DNA of 64,000 nt. Origin: CP2-2F sp034432555 (GTDB lineage: Bacteria > Chloroflexota > Anaerolineae > Aggregatilineales > UBA2796). A program made the position numbers and the translations under genes. The notes under the pieces were generated by a model. It made no database searches and was not told the DNA's origin. It saw only the letters and a list, made by a program, of their open reading frames with translations. The DNA is taken from positions 248,001 through 312,000 of the forward strand of contig DAOUBW010000048.1 of the NCBI GenBank assembly GCA_034432555.1. The letters are read 5' to 3'. The first letter of the stretch is position 1. The number at the start of each line of letters is the position of its first letter. Shown here piece after piece: positions 35,700 through 44,121 of the stretch.

Positions 35700-35814
35700 G
35701 AGCCGACATCCTTAACAACCTTTAACAATTGCCAAAGACAAGTATAGCGCAGTTGTTAAGGTGTAGAAGCCTCACTAAGCCAACGCTTAGCCTACGCTTT
35801 TCAGCGCAGGCAGT

Positions 35815-36669
35815 TTAGGGACGGGTGCGCTGGAAGATGATGCGATAGCTGGTGCGTGTGCGCGTTCCGTTTTGGGCGGTGCAGGCGCTTGCCTCCAGCG
35901 GGCGGGTCGGTTCGCTAAGGGAAGGCAGTTCAGCGCGGTAAATTTCATCGGGCTGCATCTCAAAATCGGCATAGCCGCCGTCACGCTCAGGCTTTAAGCC
36001 GGTGAACAGGCGTTGGCGGGTGGTGCCGAAACGCACTTCAATCGCCACGCCGGGAATGCCGCTGCCATTTACATCCCGCACGGAAAACTCTAGGATGGAA
36101 GGCAAGCGCGGATCGCAAAACGGCACAATATTCGCCACGATAAAATCGCCGGACGGCGTGGGTGTGGTCAGCAGGGCAAGCGCGGTGGGCGTGCTAAGCG
36201 GCGATTCAGTGGGTGTCTTGGTCGGCACGACAGGGCGCGTCGGTGTGGCTGTTGGGAAAGGCGTTGGGCTTGGGCGCGGCGTCGGTGAAAAGACGGGGAT
36301 CAGCGCAGAGGCGCAGCCGCTATAGCCCTGAGCGCCCGCCAATTCCACCATGCTGCGGATGGCAAGCAAGCCTGTATTGGTGCTGGCATAGCCGCTCTGG
36401 GCAAATTCACAAGCAGCATCTGCCACGGCTTGCCAATCCTTATCCAGATCGAGCAGGCGCTGCGCGGCAACCTCAATGCGCCGATCGCGGGCATAGGCAA
36501 GGCTGATCAAAATCAGCACGTTGCGCTTGTCGCTCTCGGCAAGCTGAGCAAAGTTGACATCTGTCGTCACACGCGGATCAACGCGCAGGGCGTAGAGCAA
36601 GCCGAGCAAGGCACCAATCAGAATGCCAATCAGGATCGGAATTGCCCACAAAATGAGTATCGGGCGCAT
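35815..36669 (-). CDS. Membrane-anchored hypothetical protein with TPT linker (paralogue of 6979 and 36674)
   Basis: The ATG at 36669 lies 4 bp after the stop of the 36674 gene, with AGGA 10 nt upstream; earlier in-frame extension overlaps that gene. The product (284 aa) has one N-terminal membrane helix (ILWAIPILIGILIGALLGLL), then a segment matching P......VNFAQLAESDKRN, LISLAYARDRRIEVAAQRLL. A Thr/Pro linker and an extracellular C-terminal domain follow (DFIVANIVPFCDPRLPSILE). The region after the helix resembles those of the 36674 and 6979 products. No function is known. Confidence 0.78.
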   Translation of the reverse strand: MRPILILWAIPILIGILIGALLGLLYALRVDPRVTTDVNFAQLAESDKRNVLILISLAYARDRRIEVAAQRLLDLDKDWQAVADAACEFAQSGYASTNTGLLAIRSMVELAGAQGYSGCASALIPVFSPTPRPSPTPFPTATPTRPVVPTKTPTESPLSTPTALALLTTPTPSGDFIVANIVPFCDPRLPSILEFSVRDVNGSGIPGVAIEVRFGTTRQRLFTGLKPERDGGYADFEMQPDEIYRAELPSLSEPTRPLEASACTAQNGTRTRTSYRIIFQRTRP

Positions 36670-36673
36670 AAGG

Positions 36674-37060
36674 TTATGATCCTGACCGCGTGCTTGGCAG
36701 CAAAAACGGCTGCATGGGTGTGGTACAAAGTCCCATCGCGCAGGAAAGCTGCACAAGGGTGCGGACGTCGCCCTCACGGGTAACGCCCGCCTGCACAATG
36801 AAGCGCTCGGTGAGGTCGCGCACATAGGTGAAGGGATCCGCCACACCAAGCAGGCGCAAGCGCTCTACGGCTGCGTTCAGGTCGTTATCCACCTGAAAGG
36901 CAGCCGCCACCATGATCGTGTACTCTTCTTTGTGGCGGCGGGCAAGGTCGCTCAGTGGGCTAGTGCTTGGTGCAATGGGCAGCACTAACCAGCCAAGCGT
37001 CAACCCAATGCCAAGCCCAACGAGCGTGCCAAGCAGCATCAAAAGCACAAAGCGGCGCAT
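36674..37060 (-). CDS. Small membrane-anchored hypothetical protein (paralogue of 35815 and 6979)
   Basis: This 128-residue protein has a single N-terminal helix (FVLLMLLGTLVGLGIGLTLG), then the segment LARRHKEEYTIMVAAAFQVD and DLNAAVERLRLLG. The latter aligns with the corresponding parts of the 35815 product (directly downstream in the same operon) and of the 6979 product. The remainder is helical and ends in a short polar tail. It is probably an ancestral form of the family without an added C-terminal domain. Confidence 0.75.
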   Translation of the reverse strand: MRRFVLLMLLGTLVGLGIGLTLGWLVLPIAPSTSPLSDLARRHKEEYTIMVAAAFQVDNDLNAAVERLRLLGVADPFTYVRDLTERFIVQAGVTREGDVRTLVQLSCAMGLCTTPMQPFLLPSTRSGS

Positions 37061-37205
37061 GGTTTTCTCTGGTGAATCTCTCTAGGGCGCGGTGCATTCA
37101 TGCCTACAATCATAGCGCATTGAGTCAGAATCGCAATGTGCGCCGATGCAGAAGTGTTGCCGAATATGTGCGTTCAGCCCTAACCTTTGGGCAGTTGCCT
37201 TGTGG

Positions 37206-37211
37206 TATAAT
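37206..37211 (+). promoter_or_regulatory. Extended -10 for greA
   Basis: TATAAT at 37206-37211 is preceded by TGG, giving an extended -10 (TGnTATAAT). No good -35 is present at the expected spacing. The predicted start near 37218 leaves a leader of about 100 nt to greA. Confidence 0.55.
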
Positions 37212-37318
37212 TATCCCATGTGTGGCACCCTCCAAAAGGTGCCGCATACCACCCATTGTGAAAAATCTGTGTGTTGCCCTAGTGTGGGCGCAGCCAAAAC
37301 GAAGTGAGGCTTTTTAGG

Positions 37319-37798
37319 ATGTCGGATGTGAAATACCTTACCGAAGAAGGTGCGGCGGAGCTTCGGCGCGAGTTGGAAGAATTAAAGACCGTCAAACGCC
37401 CTGAGCTTGCCGCCAAACTGAAAGAGGCGATCTCGCAAGGTGATCTCTCGGAAAATGCTGATTATCAGGATGCTAAAGAGCAGCAGGCCTTCTTGGAAGG
37501 GCGCATCAACTATCTTGAGGACATGCTGCGAAGCGCTGTCATTATTAGTGATATTGACAAAAAATCGGCAAAAGTCGTCAATCTTGGCTCGGAAGTAACC
37601 GTGCAAGAGGAAGGCGAAGCGCCTGAGACGTTCATCATCGTCGGTGCGGCAGAGGCAAACCCACGTGAGGGCAAAATTTCCAACGAGAGCCCGCTTGGGC
37701 AGGCGCTGCTAGGGCGTAAAGCAGGCGAAAAAGTGCAGGTCAACACACCCTCCGGCGTGCTGGTCTTTAAGATTAAGAGTGTGAAAGCATCCAAGTAG
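37319..37798 (+). CDS. greA: Transcription elongation factor GreA
   Basis: The ATG at 37319 has GAGG about 9 nt upstream and gives 159 aa, the normal GreA length. GreA enters the RNA polymerase secondary channel and stimulates cleavage of backtracked RNA. The N-terminal coiled coil (about 10-75) carries the acidic tip DLSENADYQDAKEQQ, which holds the catalytic Asp/Glu pair. The C-terminal FKBP-like domain has NEREGKISNESPLGQALLG-type features (seen as EGKISNESPLGQALLGRKAG). An in-frame GTG at 37304 is less likely. Confidence 0.97.
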   Translation: MSDVKYLTEEGAAELRRELEELKTVKRPELAAKLKEAISQGDLSENADYQDAKEQQAFLEGRINYLEDMLRSAVIISDIDKKSAKVVNLGSEVTVQEEGEAPETFIIVGAAEANPREGKISNESPLGQALLGRKAGEKVQVNTPSGVLVFKIKSVKASK

Positions 37799-37804
37799 CT
37801 CACT

Positions 37805-38836
37805 ATGCGTGCCATCCTGATTGCTGAACATGGCGGCGCGGAAAAACTGCGCTATGTAGACGATTTTCCCACGCCGCAGCCCGCCATCGGTGAGGTGCGC
37901 GTGCGCGTGCGTGCGGCTGCCCTCAACCGTCTTGATCTGTGGGTACGCGATGGGTGGGCGGGCATTAAGCTGCCCCTGCCGCATATTTTGGGCGCAGATG
38001 CTGCTGGTGAGATTGACGCGCTCGGTGAAGGTGTGGAAGGCTTGGCAGTTGGTGACCGCGTGGTGCTGAATCCGGGCATTGGCTGCGGGCGCTGCGATCT
38101 GTGCCTGAGCGGGCAAGATAACCTCTGCCCAAAGTTCGGCATTCTGGGTGAGGATATGCACGGCACGTATGCCGAGTATGTGGTGGTGCCTGCGCGCAAT
38201 GCCTTGAAACTGCCTGATCACGTCAGCTATGAGCAGGCAGCGGCAGCCGCACTGGTCTATCTGACGGCGTGGCACAGCCTGATTCGGCGCGGCGGCTTAC
38301 GGGCGGGCGAGAGCGTCCTGATCGTGGGCGCTGGCGGCGGCGTGAACTCCGCTAGCATCCAAATTGCCAAGCTGGCAGGCGCAGCCGTCTATGTGGTTGC
38401 CAGCACCCCCGAAAAAGCTGCCCAAGCGCTGGCACTCGGCGCTGATGCTGCCATTGACCGCAGCACTGAGGACTGGATACGCGCCATCTTTCAGCGCACC
38501 GAGCGACGGGGCGTGGATATTGTGGTGGATAACGTTGGCAAAGCGACCATCAACGGCAGCATCCGTGCCGTCAAGCGTGGCGGCAAAATCCTGATTGTCG
38601 GCAACACCAGCGGGTATGATTCTGAGATCGATCTGCGCTACCTTTTCGCCAAGCATATCAGTATTATCGGCAGCACGATGGCAAATCACGCTGATTTTGT
38701 GCAGGTGATGCGCCTGATGTTTGAAGGCAAGCTGACGCCGCTGATCAGTGCGCGCTATCCGTTGGCAGAAGCCCGTCAGGCGCACGAACGGCTGGCGCAA
38801 GGTGATGTGTTCGGCAAGATCATCTTAGAGGTGTAG
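37805..38836 (+). CDS. MDR-type dehydrogenase with structural zinc only
   Basis: This 343-residue protein has the medium-chain dehydrogenase layout: a catalytic fold, then a Rossmann motif (IVGAGGGVNSASIQIAKLAG). Four cysteines in GCGRCDLCLSGQDNLC (C94, C97, C100, C108) form the structural zinc lobe. The usual catalytic zinc ligands are missing: the first Cys is replaced in ALNRLDLWVRDG, and the GHE motif reads GADAAG. It thus looks like a hybrid between Zn-alcohol dehydrogenases and quinone oxidoreductases. The substrate is unknown. It begins 6 bp after greA and may be co-transcribed. Confidence 0.88.
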   Translation: MRAILIAEHGGAEKLRYVDDFPTPQPAIGEVRVRVRAAALNRLDLWVRDGWAGIKLPLPHILGADAAGEIDALGEGVEGLAVGDRVVLNPGIGCGRCDLCLSGQDNLCPKFGILGEDMHGTYAEYVVVPARNALKLPDHVSYEQAAAAALVYLTAWHSLIRRGGLRAGESVLIVGAGGGVNSASIQIAKLAGAAVYVVASTPEKAAQALALGADAAIDRSTEDWIRAIFQRTERRGVDIVVDNVGKATINGSIRAVKRGGKILIVGNTSGYDSEIDLRYLFAKHISIIGSTMANHADFVQVMRLMFEGKLTPLISARYPLAEARQAHERLAQGDVFGKIILEV

Positions 38837-38841
38837 ACTTC

Positions 38842-39333
38842 ATGCCCAATTCGGTGATGCGCCACCAATCCGCGCCGCTGCGCCTCATTGCGCTACGCTT
38901 GGAAGTGCCGGAATTGGAAGTGGTGGTGCGTTCGCCGAATGTCGTAGAAGGCTGGCGGCTCACCATTCAGCACCACGACGGGCGCGCACCGGATCAGATT
39001 TCTACGTGGATCAGGCTGCGCGGTCAGGAAGCAGCGCAGATGACCACCATTTACCGCCGTGCGGCTGAGTCACCTTTGCAACTGAAGCATGAGATTCCCG
39101 CTGAACGGTACAGTGCCTTCATGCACGGCGTGCGCCAGCTCAACTTTGATAAGCTGGACGACACACCGAACATCCCATGGATAGGTGCTGACTTGTGGTT
39201 GCTTGAACGCGCTGCCGGCGGCTTTCATCATGATGTCATCCTTGCGCCGGATCGTGCCGAAGGCGCACACGCCGCCCTGATCGCGCTCTTGCGCGATCAC
39301 ATCAAAGAGGCACTCCGCGCCGTGAACCCTTAA
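38842..39333 (+). CDS. Hypothetical protein
   Basis: The 163-residue protein is not recognised. It has a beta-rich first half (LRLEVPELEVVVRSPNVV, WRLTIQHHDGR) and a helical C-terminus (HAALIALLRDHIKEAL). There is no signal peptide or membrane helix. GAGGTG lies 8 nt upstream of ATG 38842, and the gene begins 5 bp after the dehydrogenase stop. The tight spacing with greA, the dehydrogenase and the Ppx gene suggests one plus-strand operon. Confidence 0.7.
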   Translation: MPNSVMRHQSAPLRLIALRLEVPELEVVVRSPNVVEGWRLTIQHHDGRAPDQISTWIRLRGQEAAQMTTIYRRAAESPLQLKHEIPAERYSAFMHGVRQLNFDKLDDTPNIPWIGADLWLLERAAGGFHHDVILAPDRAEGAHAALIALLRDHIKEALRAVNP

Positions 39334-39359
39334 CCACCCATAAAGGTAGACCCGCACTT

Positions 39360-40931
39360 ATGCTCAAATCACTGACCACCCGCCCACAAACCGCCCAAAG
39401 CAATTTGCAAAAGACCGCTATCATTGACGTTGGCTCGAACAGTTTCCGCCTAATTGTGATGACCTATTTACGCGGCTATCACTTTCAACTGACGGATGAA
39501 GTGCGCGAGACAGTCCGCCTTGTGCAGGGCGTCGGTGCGACGGGCAAACTCAGCCGCGAAGCAATGGCGCACGCCGTTGATGTCATGCACCTCTATGCGT
39601 CCTTCTGCAAGGCGCTTGGGATTGAGGATATTGTAGCAGTGGCAACCAGCGCCGTGCGCGAGGCGACCAACCGCACCGAGTTCCTCAGCCGCATTCAACG
39701 TGAGACAGGCATCACGGTGCGTTTGCTGAGCGGTGAGGAAGAAGCCTACTACGGCTACCTTGCTGCTGTGAACAGCACGACCTTAAGCGATGGTTTTGTG
39801 ATTGATCTGGGTGGCGGCAGCCTTGAGATCACCCGCGTGGAAGGGCGGCAGCCGCGTGAGGCACTCTCGCTGACGCTTGGCGCAGTCCGTACCACAGAGG
39901 ATTGGCTGCCCAGCGCACCGCCCACTAAAGAGCAAGTTGCCGCCTTGCGGAAACATATTCGAGAGCAACTAGCACCCTTAAAGTGGTTCAAGTTCAAGAG
40001 CGAAATGCAGATTGTTGGTCAGGGCGGCTCGCTGCGGAACTTGGCGCGCATCGCGCAGAAGCAACGCAACTACGCATTGGATGAACTGCACGGTTACAAC
40101 TTGCCCGCCGCTGATGTGCGGAAAATTGCCAAACAGCTAGAAGGCATGAGTGTTCCTGAGCGTGCGCGGCTGAACGGCATGAAGCCTGATCGGGCGGATA
40201 TTGCCTTGGCGGCGGCAATCGTGGTGGAAGAATGCCTGCGCCATGCCGATGCTGAGTCGTTGATTGTGTGCAGTCAGGGTGTGCGCGAAGGCTTGTTCTA
40301 CGAACGCTTTTTCAATGGCAACGGCACACCGCACAATCCGCCAATGTTTGGGAATGTGCGTGAGGCAAGCGTGATCAATGTGGCGCACCTCTATAACTTT
40401 CAAGAGCGCCACGCGCAGCATGTGGCGCACCTTTCGCTCAGCCTGTTTGATCAGCTCGCTGTGCTTGAGGCTGATCCCACCCGCTTTGAGCCGATTGAGC
40501 GCGAACTGCTGTGGGCAGCCTGTATGTTGCATGATATTGGCATGAACATTGACTATAACGATCATCACCGCCACAGCTATTATCTGATCCTCAACAGCGG
40601 CTTGCCCGGCTTCACGCACCGCGAATTGGCGCTCATCGCGTTGGCTGCCAAGTATCACCGCAAGGGTGTGCCGAATAGCGGTGAGATCGGCGCCGTTTTG
40701 CAGACGGGCGATGAGGCGCGCCTGCTGCGGATGACTGCCCTACTGCGCCTTGCTGAGCAGCTTGACCGCAGCCGTGATGGGGCGGTGCGCGATGTGCAGC
40801 TTCAGCCGCATGAGGAGGGCTATCTGCTGGAGACGATCAGCGAGGAAGATACGTCCGTTGCCGTGTGGTCGGCACAGTTGCACGCCGATATTTTTCGGGC
40901 TGCTTATGGTAAACCGCTGGTGATTGTCTAG
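39360..40931 (+). CDS. ppx: Exopolyphosphatase / Ppx-GppA phosphatase with HD domain
   Basis: This 523-residue protein has the Ppx/GppA actin-like fold: the phosphate-binding AIIDVGSNSFRLIV near the start, SAVREATNR, the catalytic Glu in LSGEEEAYYGYLA and the second P-loop DLGGGSLEITRVE. The C-terminal part (about 320-523) has an HD motif (ACMLHDIGMNIDYNDHHRHS). Such enzymes hydrolyse polyphosphate from the end, or convert pppGpp to ppGpp, in stress and phosphate control. The two activities cannot be separated from sequence. It is the last gene of the plus-strand run, followed by tRNA-Ser. Confidence 0.93.
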   Translation: MLKSLTTRPQTAQSNLQKTAIIDVGSNSFRLIVMTYLRGYHFQLTDEVRETVRLVQGVGATGKLSREAMAHAVDVMHLYASFCKALGIEDIVAVATSAVREATNRTEFLSRIQRETGITVRLLSGEEEAYYGYLAAVNSTTLSDGFVIDLGGGSLEITRVEGRQPREALSLTLGAVRTTEDWLPSAPPTKEQVAALRKHIREQLAPLKWFKFKSEMQIVGQGGSLRNLARIAQKQRNYALDELHGYNLPAADVRKIAKQLEGMSVPERARLNGMKPDRADIALAAAIVVEECLRHADAESLIVCSQGVREGLFYERFFNGNGTPHNPPMFGNVREASVINVAHLYNFQERHAQHVAHLSLSLFDQLAVLEADPTRFEPIERELLWAACMLHDIGMNIDYNDHHRHSYYLILNSGLPGFTHRELALIALAAKYHRKGVPNSGEIGAVLQTGDEARLLRMTALLRLAEQLDRSRDGAVRDVQLQPHEEGYLLETISEEDTSVAVWSAQLHADIFRAAYGKPLVIV

Positions 40932-40998
40932 ATTCAGCCGCCTAACATTGACTGCCCTCTGCCCTTGTGCTACACTAAAGGTCAGACAATGCCCGCTT

Positions 40999-41086
40999 GG
41001 AGGGATGGCAGAGTGGTTGATTGCGGCGCTCTTGAAAAGCGTTGTGGCGCTAGACGTCACCGGGGGTTCGAATCCCTCTCCCTCCG
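40999..41086 (+). tRNA. tRNA-Ser (TGA)
   Basis: The acceptor arms GGAGGGA and TCCCTCC pair and the discriminator is G. The anticodon loop CTTGAAA gives TGA, and the variable arm is long as in Ser tRNAs. The T-arm contains GGGTTCGAATCC. The gene is 88 nt and CCA is not encoded. Confidence 0.97.
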
Positions 41087-41104
41087 CACCCCATTGAGTT
41101 AAGG

Positions 41105-41130
41105 ACAGGGGCAGAATGCACTGCCCCTGT
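41105..41130. terminator. Perfect hairpin after tRNA-Ser
   Basis: ACAGGGGCAG (41105-41114) and CTGCCCCTGT (41121-41130) are exact complements with a 6-nt loop. It follows the tRNA by 18 nt; no U-tract follows. Confidence 0.65.
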
Positions 41131-41319
41131 TGCATTCTCCCCTATGGCATCACCCACACACTGCCCATAATTGCTTCGCAGGACTACAGCTACTTGCTAC
41201 AAATTCCTGTAGGGCTGTGCTTTGGCGCGCCTGTATGAACAAAGGCGGTAATAGGTTGTCGCACAGGGCAGGAACGGATAAGATCAGGGCTGATTGGAAT
41301 GCTGAGGTAATTGCGACGC

Positions 41320-44115
41320 ATGAGCTATTTTTCAACGCCCCTAAAAGGGTTGCAGGCGGCTGCCAACCGCGCCATGAATGCGCTGGCAGCGCTTGTACAG
41401 CGCCTTGCCGCGCCCAACACGCTGCCAACGGCTGAGCCTATTCAGCTTGATTTCACTGTGAACGTGCTGCGCCCTGATGATCTGTTTGTGGCAACGTTTG
41501 GCTTTGCCAATCTGCGCCTGATCAAGGGTAATCTGACCGCCCTGCCGCGTTTGGTGGCACTGCGTGAGGCACCCTCCTACATCGTACTCTACTTGCCCGC
41601 CCAAAGCATAGGTGAGCAAGACGCCAAACGGCTTGCCAAACCGAGTGTGCTGGCTTACCAACTGAGGTCTGAGTCGCTGCCCTTGGAATACACATTAGCG
41701 CGCTTGCTAGAGGCGTGCGGGCAGGCGCACCTCATTGTTTCGGCAGGGCTTGCTGCGCCACTCGGACACGCTGCACGGCGAGATCGGATTCATTTGGAGG
41801 TGGAAGAAGGGATTTTCACTGCCATTGAAGCGCCCTACCGCTTGGTGCTTTCGCCTGCGGCGGGGGCAGCCTTCACTGAGATCGCCTTACCGCAGCCCGA
41901 CCGCGCCACGGGACGCACGCCGGTTTGGCATATGCATTTTGCTCACATGGCAGCGCGTGCCGTTTGGTCGCCCGATTTGGCAGCACCACAGAGCGAGGCG
42001 GGCAAGCAACGCGCCGTGATTGCACGCCAAACAGCTGATCAACGCAGCGTACCACCCGGCGTTGAAAATCCGACGCTCAGCGTTGAGGCGCTGACGCTCA
42101 GTCCACTCGGCGCAACCTTCGCCCTAACGTTTGCCCCATCGAACGCAGCGCGGCTCGGTTTAAGCCCAGCCGGCTGGGCAGCGCACGGCGCTCAAGGGCG
42201 CACCACTGCACAAATTGGCGGCGAGCGCGGCTATCTGCTGCCCTTCGGTCATGCCGCGGTCTTAGTGGAAGGCACGCAGCGCCGCTTCACCGATCAGGGC
42301 GCTGCATTGGTTGAAGGGCGTTATATCGCCGTGCAGCAGCCCGAACTCACCTTCAATCGGCGCGACTTGCCCTTCAAGACAATCCGCATCGTCACGTCCT
42401 ATACGCCCGACTTTGCCGACCCACGCGATTACGAGACGGCGCGCCTTGCCGATCAGGGCGAGCGTGCCTTCTGGATCAAGCTGCCCGCTGAAGGCGACCT
42501 TACTGATTATCACTTTCAGTTAGAGGCGGTTGATCACGCAGATCGCACCATCCGCTTTAGCGCGCCGCTGGTCTTTGTGGCAGAGGCACTCGCCGATCCG
42601 TCCAGTGGCACGCTGACGGGCATCAAGCGTGTGATTGAAGCATATAACAAAGCGGCGCAGCCTTTGGCGCTCCATGCACAGCCGATTGCCTTTGCACCAA
42701 GCCGCACCGAAGGGGATACCACACTCTATGCACACACCCTAACGCTTGGCGCAGCCTTTGCCCTTGAAGCGCCTTATTTCCAACCAACGATGTTATCAGC
42801 AAGCGTTACGCTGCCTGCTTTGAGTGCTTTCGGCGTGGCGGATTCCGAACCACAGCGCCTTGTCTGGGAAGAAAGTTACACCACACAGCCTGATCCTGAT
42901 CAGTTCGGGAATAGCGGTGAGGTTTTTGCGCGGCTGGCAACACCACTTTCAATCCGTTTTGCACTAAGCCAGCTTGGCGGCATCGCAACGCTTACTATGG
43001 CAGTGGAAGGCATCTCGCGGCGCTACGGCGCAGTGGGCAACCTGACGAACGTGCGCGATGGCTTGTTTTTACCAACCCAACTGCTCGAAAACGCGACGAT
43101 CTTGGGAAACATTCCGATAAAGGCACTTATCAGTACCATTGCCGCCGACCAAGCCTTGAATACCGCCGCTGTCCCAGTTTTAGCAGCAAACACACACGGC
43201 GCTCGCTATCGTTGGCATGTTGAACGGGATCACCTGCGCGAGACGGGCTTTTTCATGCCCGCCGAAAAAGGCAGCTTTCACCTTGCCCTAGATCACGGCG
43301 ATGCCTACCGCGTCCGCGCCGCCTTAGAGGCGTTCCGCCTGTTGACGCCTGACAACCTGCTGGCGCTGGCGTTTAAGCGCGTGGCAGCCGCGGAGCGCGG
43401 CGGTGTGGCATACCGTGCAGACATCCACCTTGAACATGCCCAACTGCGCGGCGCCCTCATGCTGTTGCAACCTGCCCTCAGCGCCTTGATTCCTGAAGGC
43501 TTCAGCCGCTTTGGTAAGCAAACCTACACGGCAGACCACTTAGAGATAGACTACACACAGGCGTTGCCTAGCCTGCTGCTTGGTCTCAGCCGCACGCACG
43601 CGCTGCCCATGCGCACCGCTTTGCGCCTGCCGATGGATGGCGCGCCGCTCTCGCTGAGCGTGACGGTTGGCACGCCGACAGGCGGTGATTACAGCCACAC
43701 CCAGATGGATACCGATGGTGTTCGCAGCGCAGAAGCCGCTGCCACGTTTAACGCGCCCATGACGTTCGATCTGGGTGAAACAATCGCCACGAGCAGCGCC
43801 TACGGCGGCACATACCTCAGCTATCAGCGCGGCGCGCCTGCCACATTTTTCGGTGTTGTGCGCGGCTATGGCATGTTGAGCGCGCTTGGCATTATGCGGC
43901 TCAGCACAACCTTCACCTTGCCAATGGGCTACTATGCGGCTGCCAGCAAGCCGCTGGGTGCGGCGACCTTGCGCCTAAACCCGACGCTTGCCTTCTTTGA
44001 GCGCGGCGTGCGCTTGCCGCTGCACCGTGCGCTGAGCAGCGCCTATCCAAATGACGAAGATTGGTCTGCCTATGCAGCCGCCTTTGCTGATGATGACGCC
44101 ACAACGGAGGCTTAA
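41320..44115 (+). CDS. Large uncharacterised protein, first gene of the three-gene cluster (931 aa)
   Basis: I prefer ATG 41320 (GAGG 12 nt upstream) over TTG 41311. There is no signal peptide or membrane helix, so it should be cytoplasmic. The first 150 residues form a beta-rich domain (LDFTVNVLRPDDLFVATFGFA). A recognisable core follows, with APYRLVLSPAAGA, then TPVWHMHF and AARAVWSPDL, and a long middle of repeated beta strands and Ser/Thr-rich blades. The final 150 residues are again beta-rich. I recall similar large proteins in actinobacteria, but could not check, and no function is known to me. A 6-bp gap leads to the 1192-aa protein. Confidence 0.78.
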   Translation: MSYFSTPLKGLQAAANRAMNALAALVQRLAAPNTLPTAEPIQLDFTVNVLRPDDLFVATFGFANLRLIKGNLTALPRLVALREAPSYIVLYLPAQSIGEQDAKRLAKPSVLAYQLRSESLPLEYTLARLLEACGQAHLIVSAGLAAPLGHAARRDRIHLEVEEGIFTAIEAPYRLVLSPAAGAAFTEIALPQPDRATGRTPVWHMHFAHMAARAVWSPDLAAPQSEAGKQRAVIARQTADQRSVPPGVENPTLSVEALTLSPLGATFALTFAPSNAARLGLSPAGWAAHGAQGRTTAQIGGERGYLLPFGHAAVLVEGTQRRFTDQGAALVEGRYIAVQQPELTFNRRDLPFKTIRIVTSYTPDFADPRDYETARLADQGERAFWIKLPAEGDLTDYHFQLEAVDHADRTIRFSAPLVFVAEALADPSSGTLTGIKRVIEAYNKAAQPLALHAQPIAFAPSRTEGDTTLYAHTLTLGAAFALEAPYFQPTMLSASVTLPALSAFGVADSEPQRLVWEESYTTQPDPDQFGNSGEVFARLATPLSIRFALSQLGGIATLTMAVEGISRRYGAVGNLTNVRDGLFLPTQLLENATILGNIPIKALISTIAADQALNTAAVPVLAANTHGARYRWHVERDHLRETGFFMPAEKGSFHLALDHGDAYRVRAALEAFRLLTPDNLLALAFKRVAAAERGGVAYRADIHLEHAQLRGALMLLQPALSALIPEGFSRFGKQTYTADHLEIDYTQALPSLLLGLSRTHALPMRTALRLPMDGAPLSLSVTVGTPTGGDYSHTQMDTDGVRSAEAAATFNAPMTFDLGETIATSSAYGGTYLSYQRGAPATFFGVVRGYGMLSALGIMRLSTTFTLPMGYYAAASKPLGAATLRLNPTLAFFERGVRLPLHRALSSAYPNDEDWSAYAAAFADDDATTEA

Positions 44116-44121
44116 CCGCGT

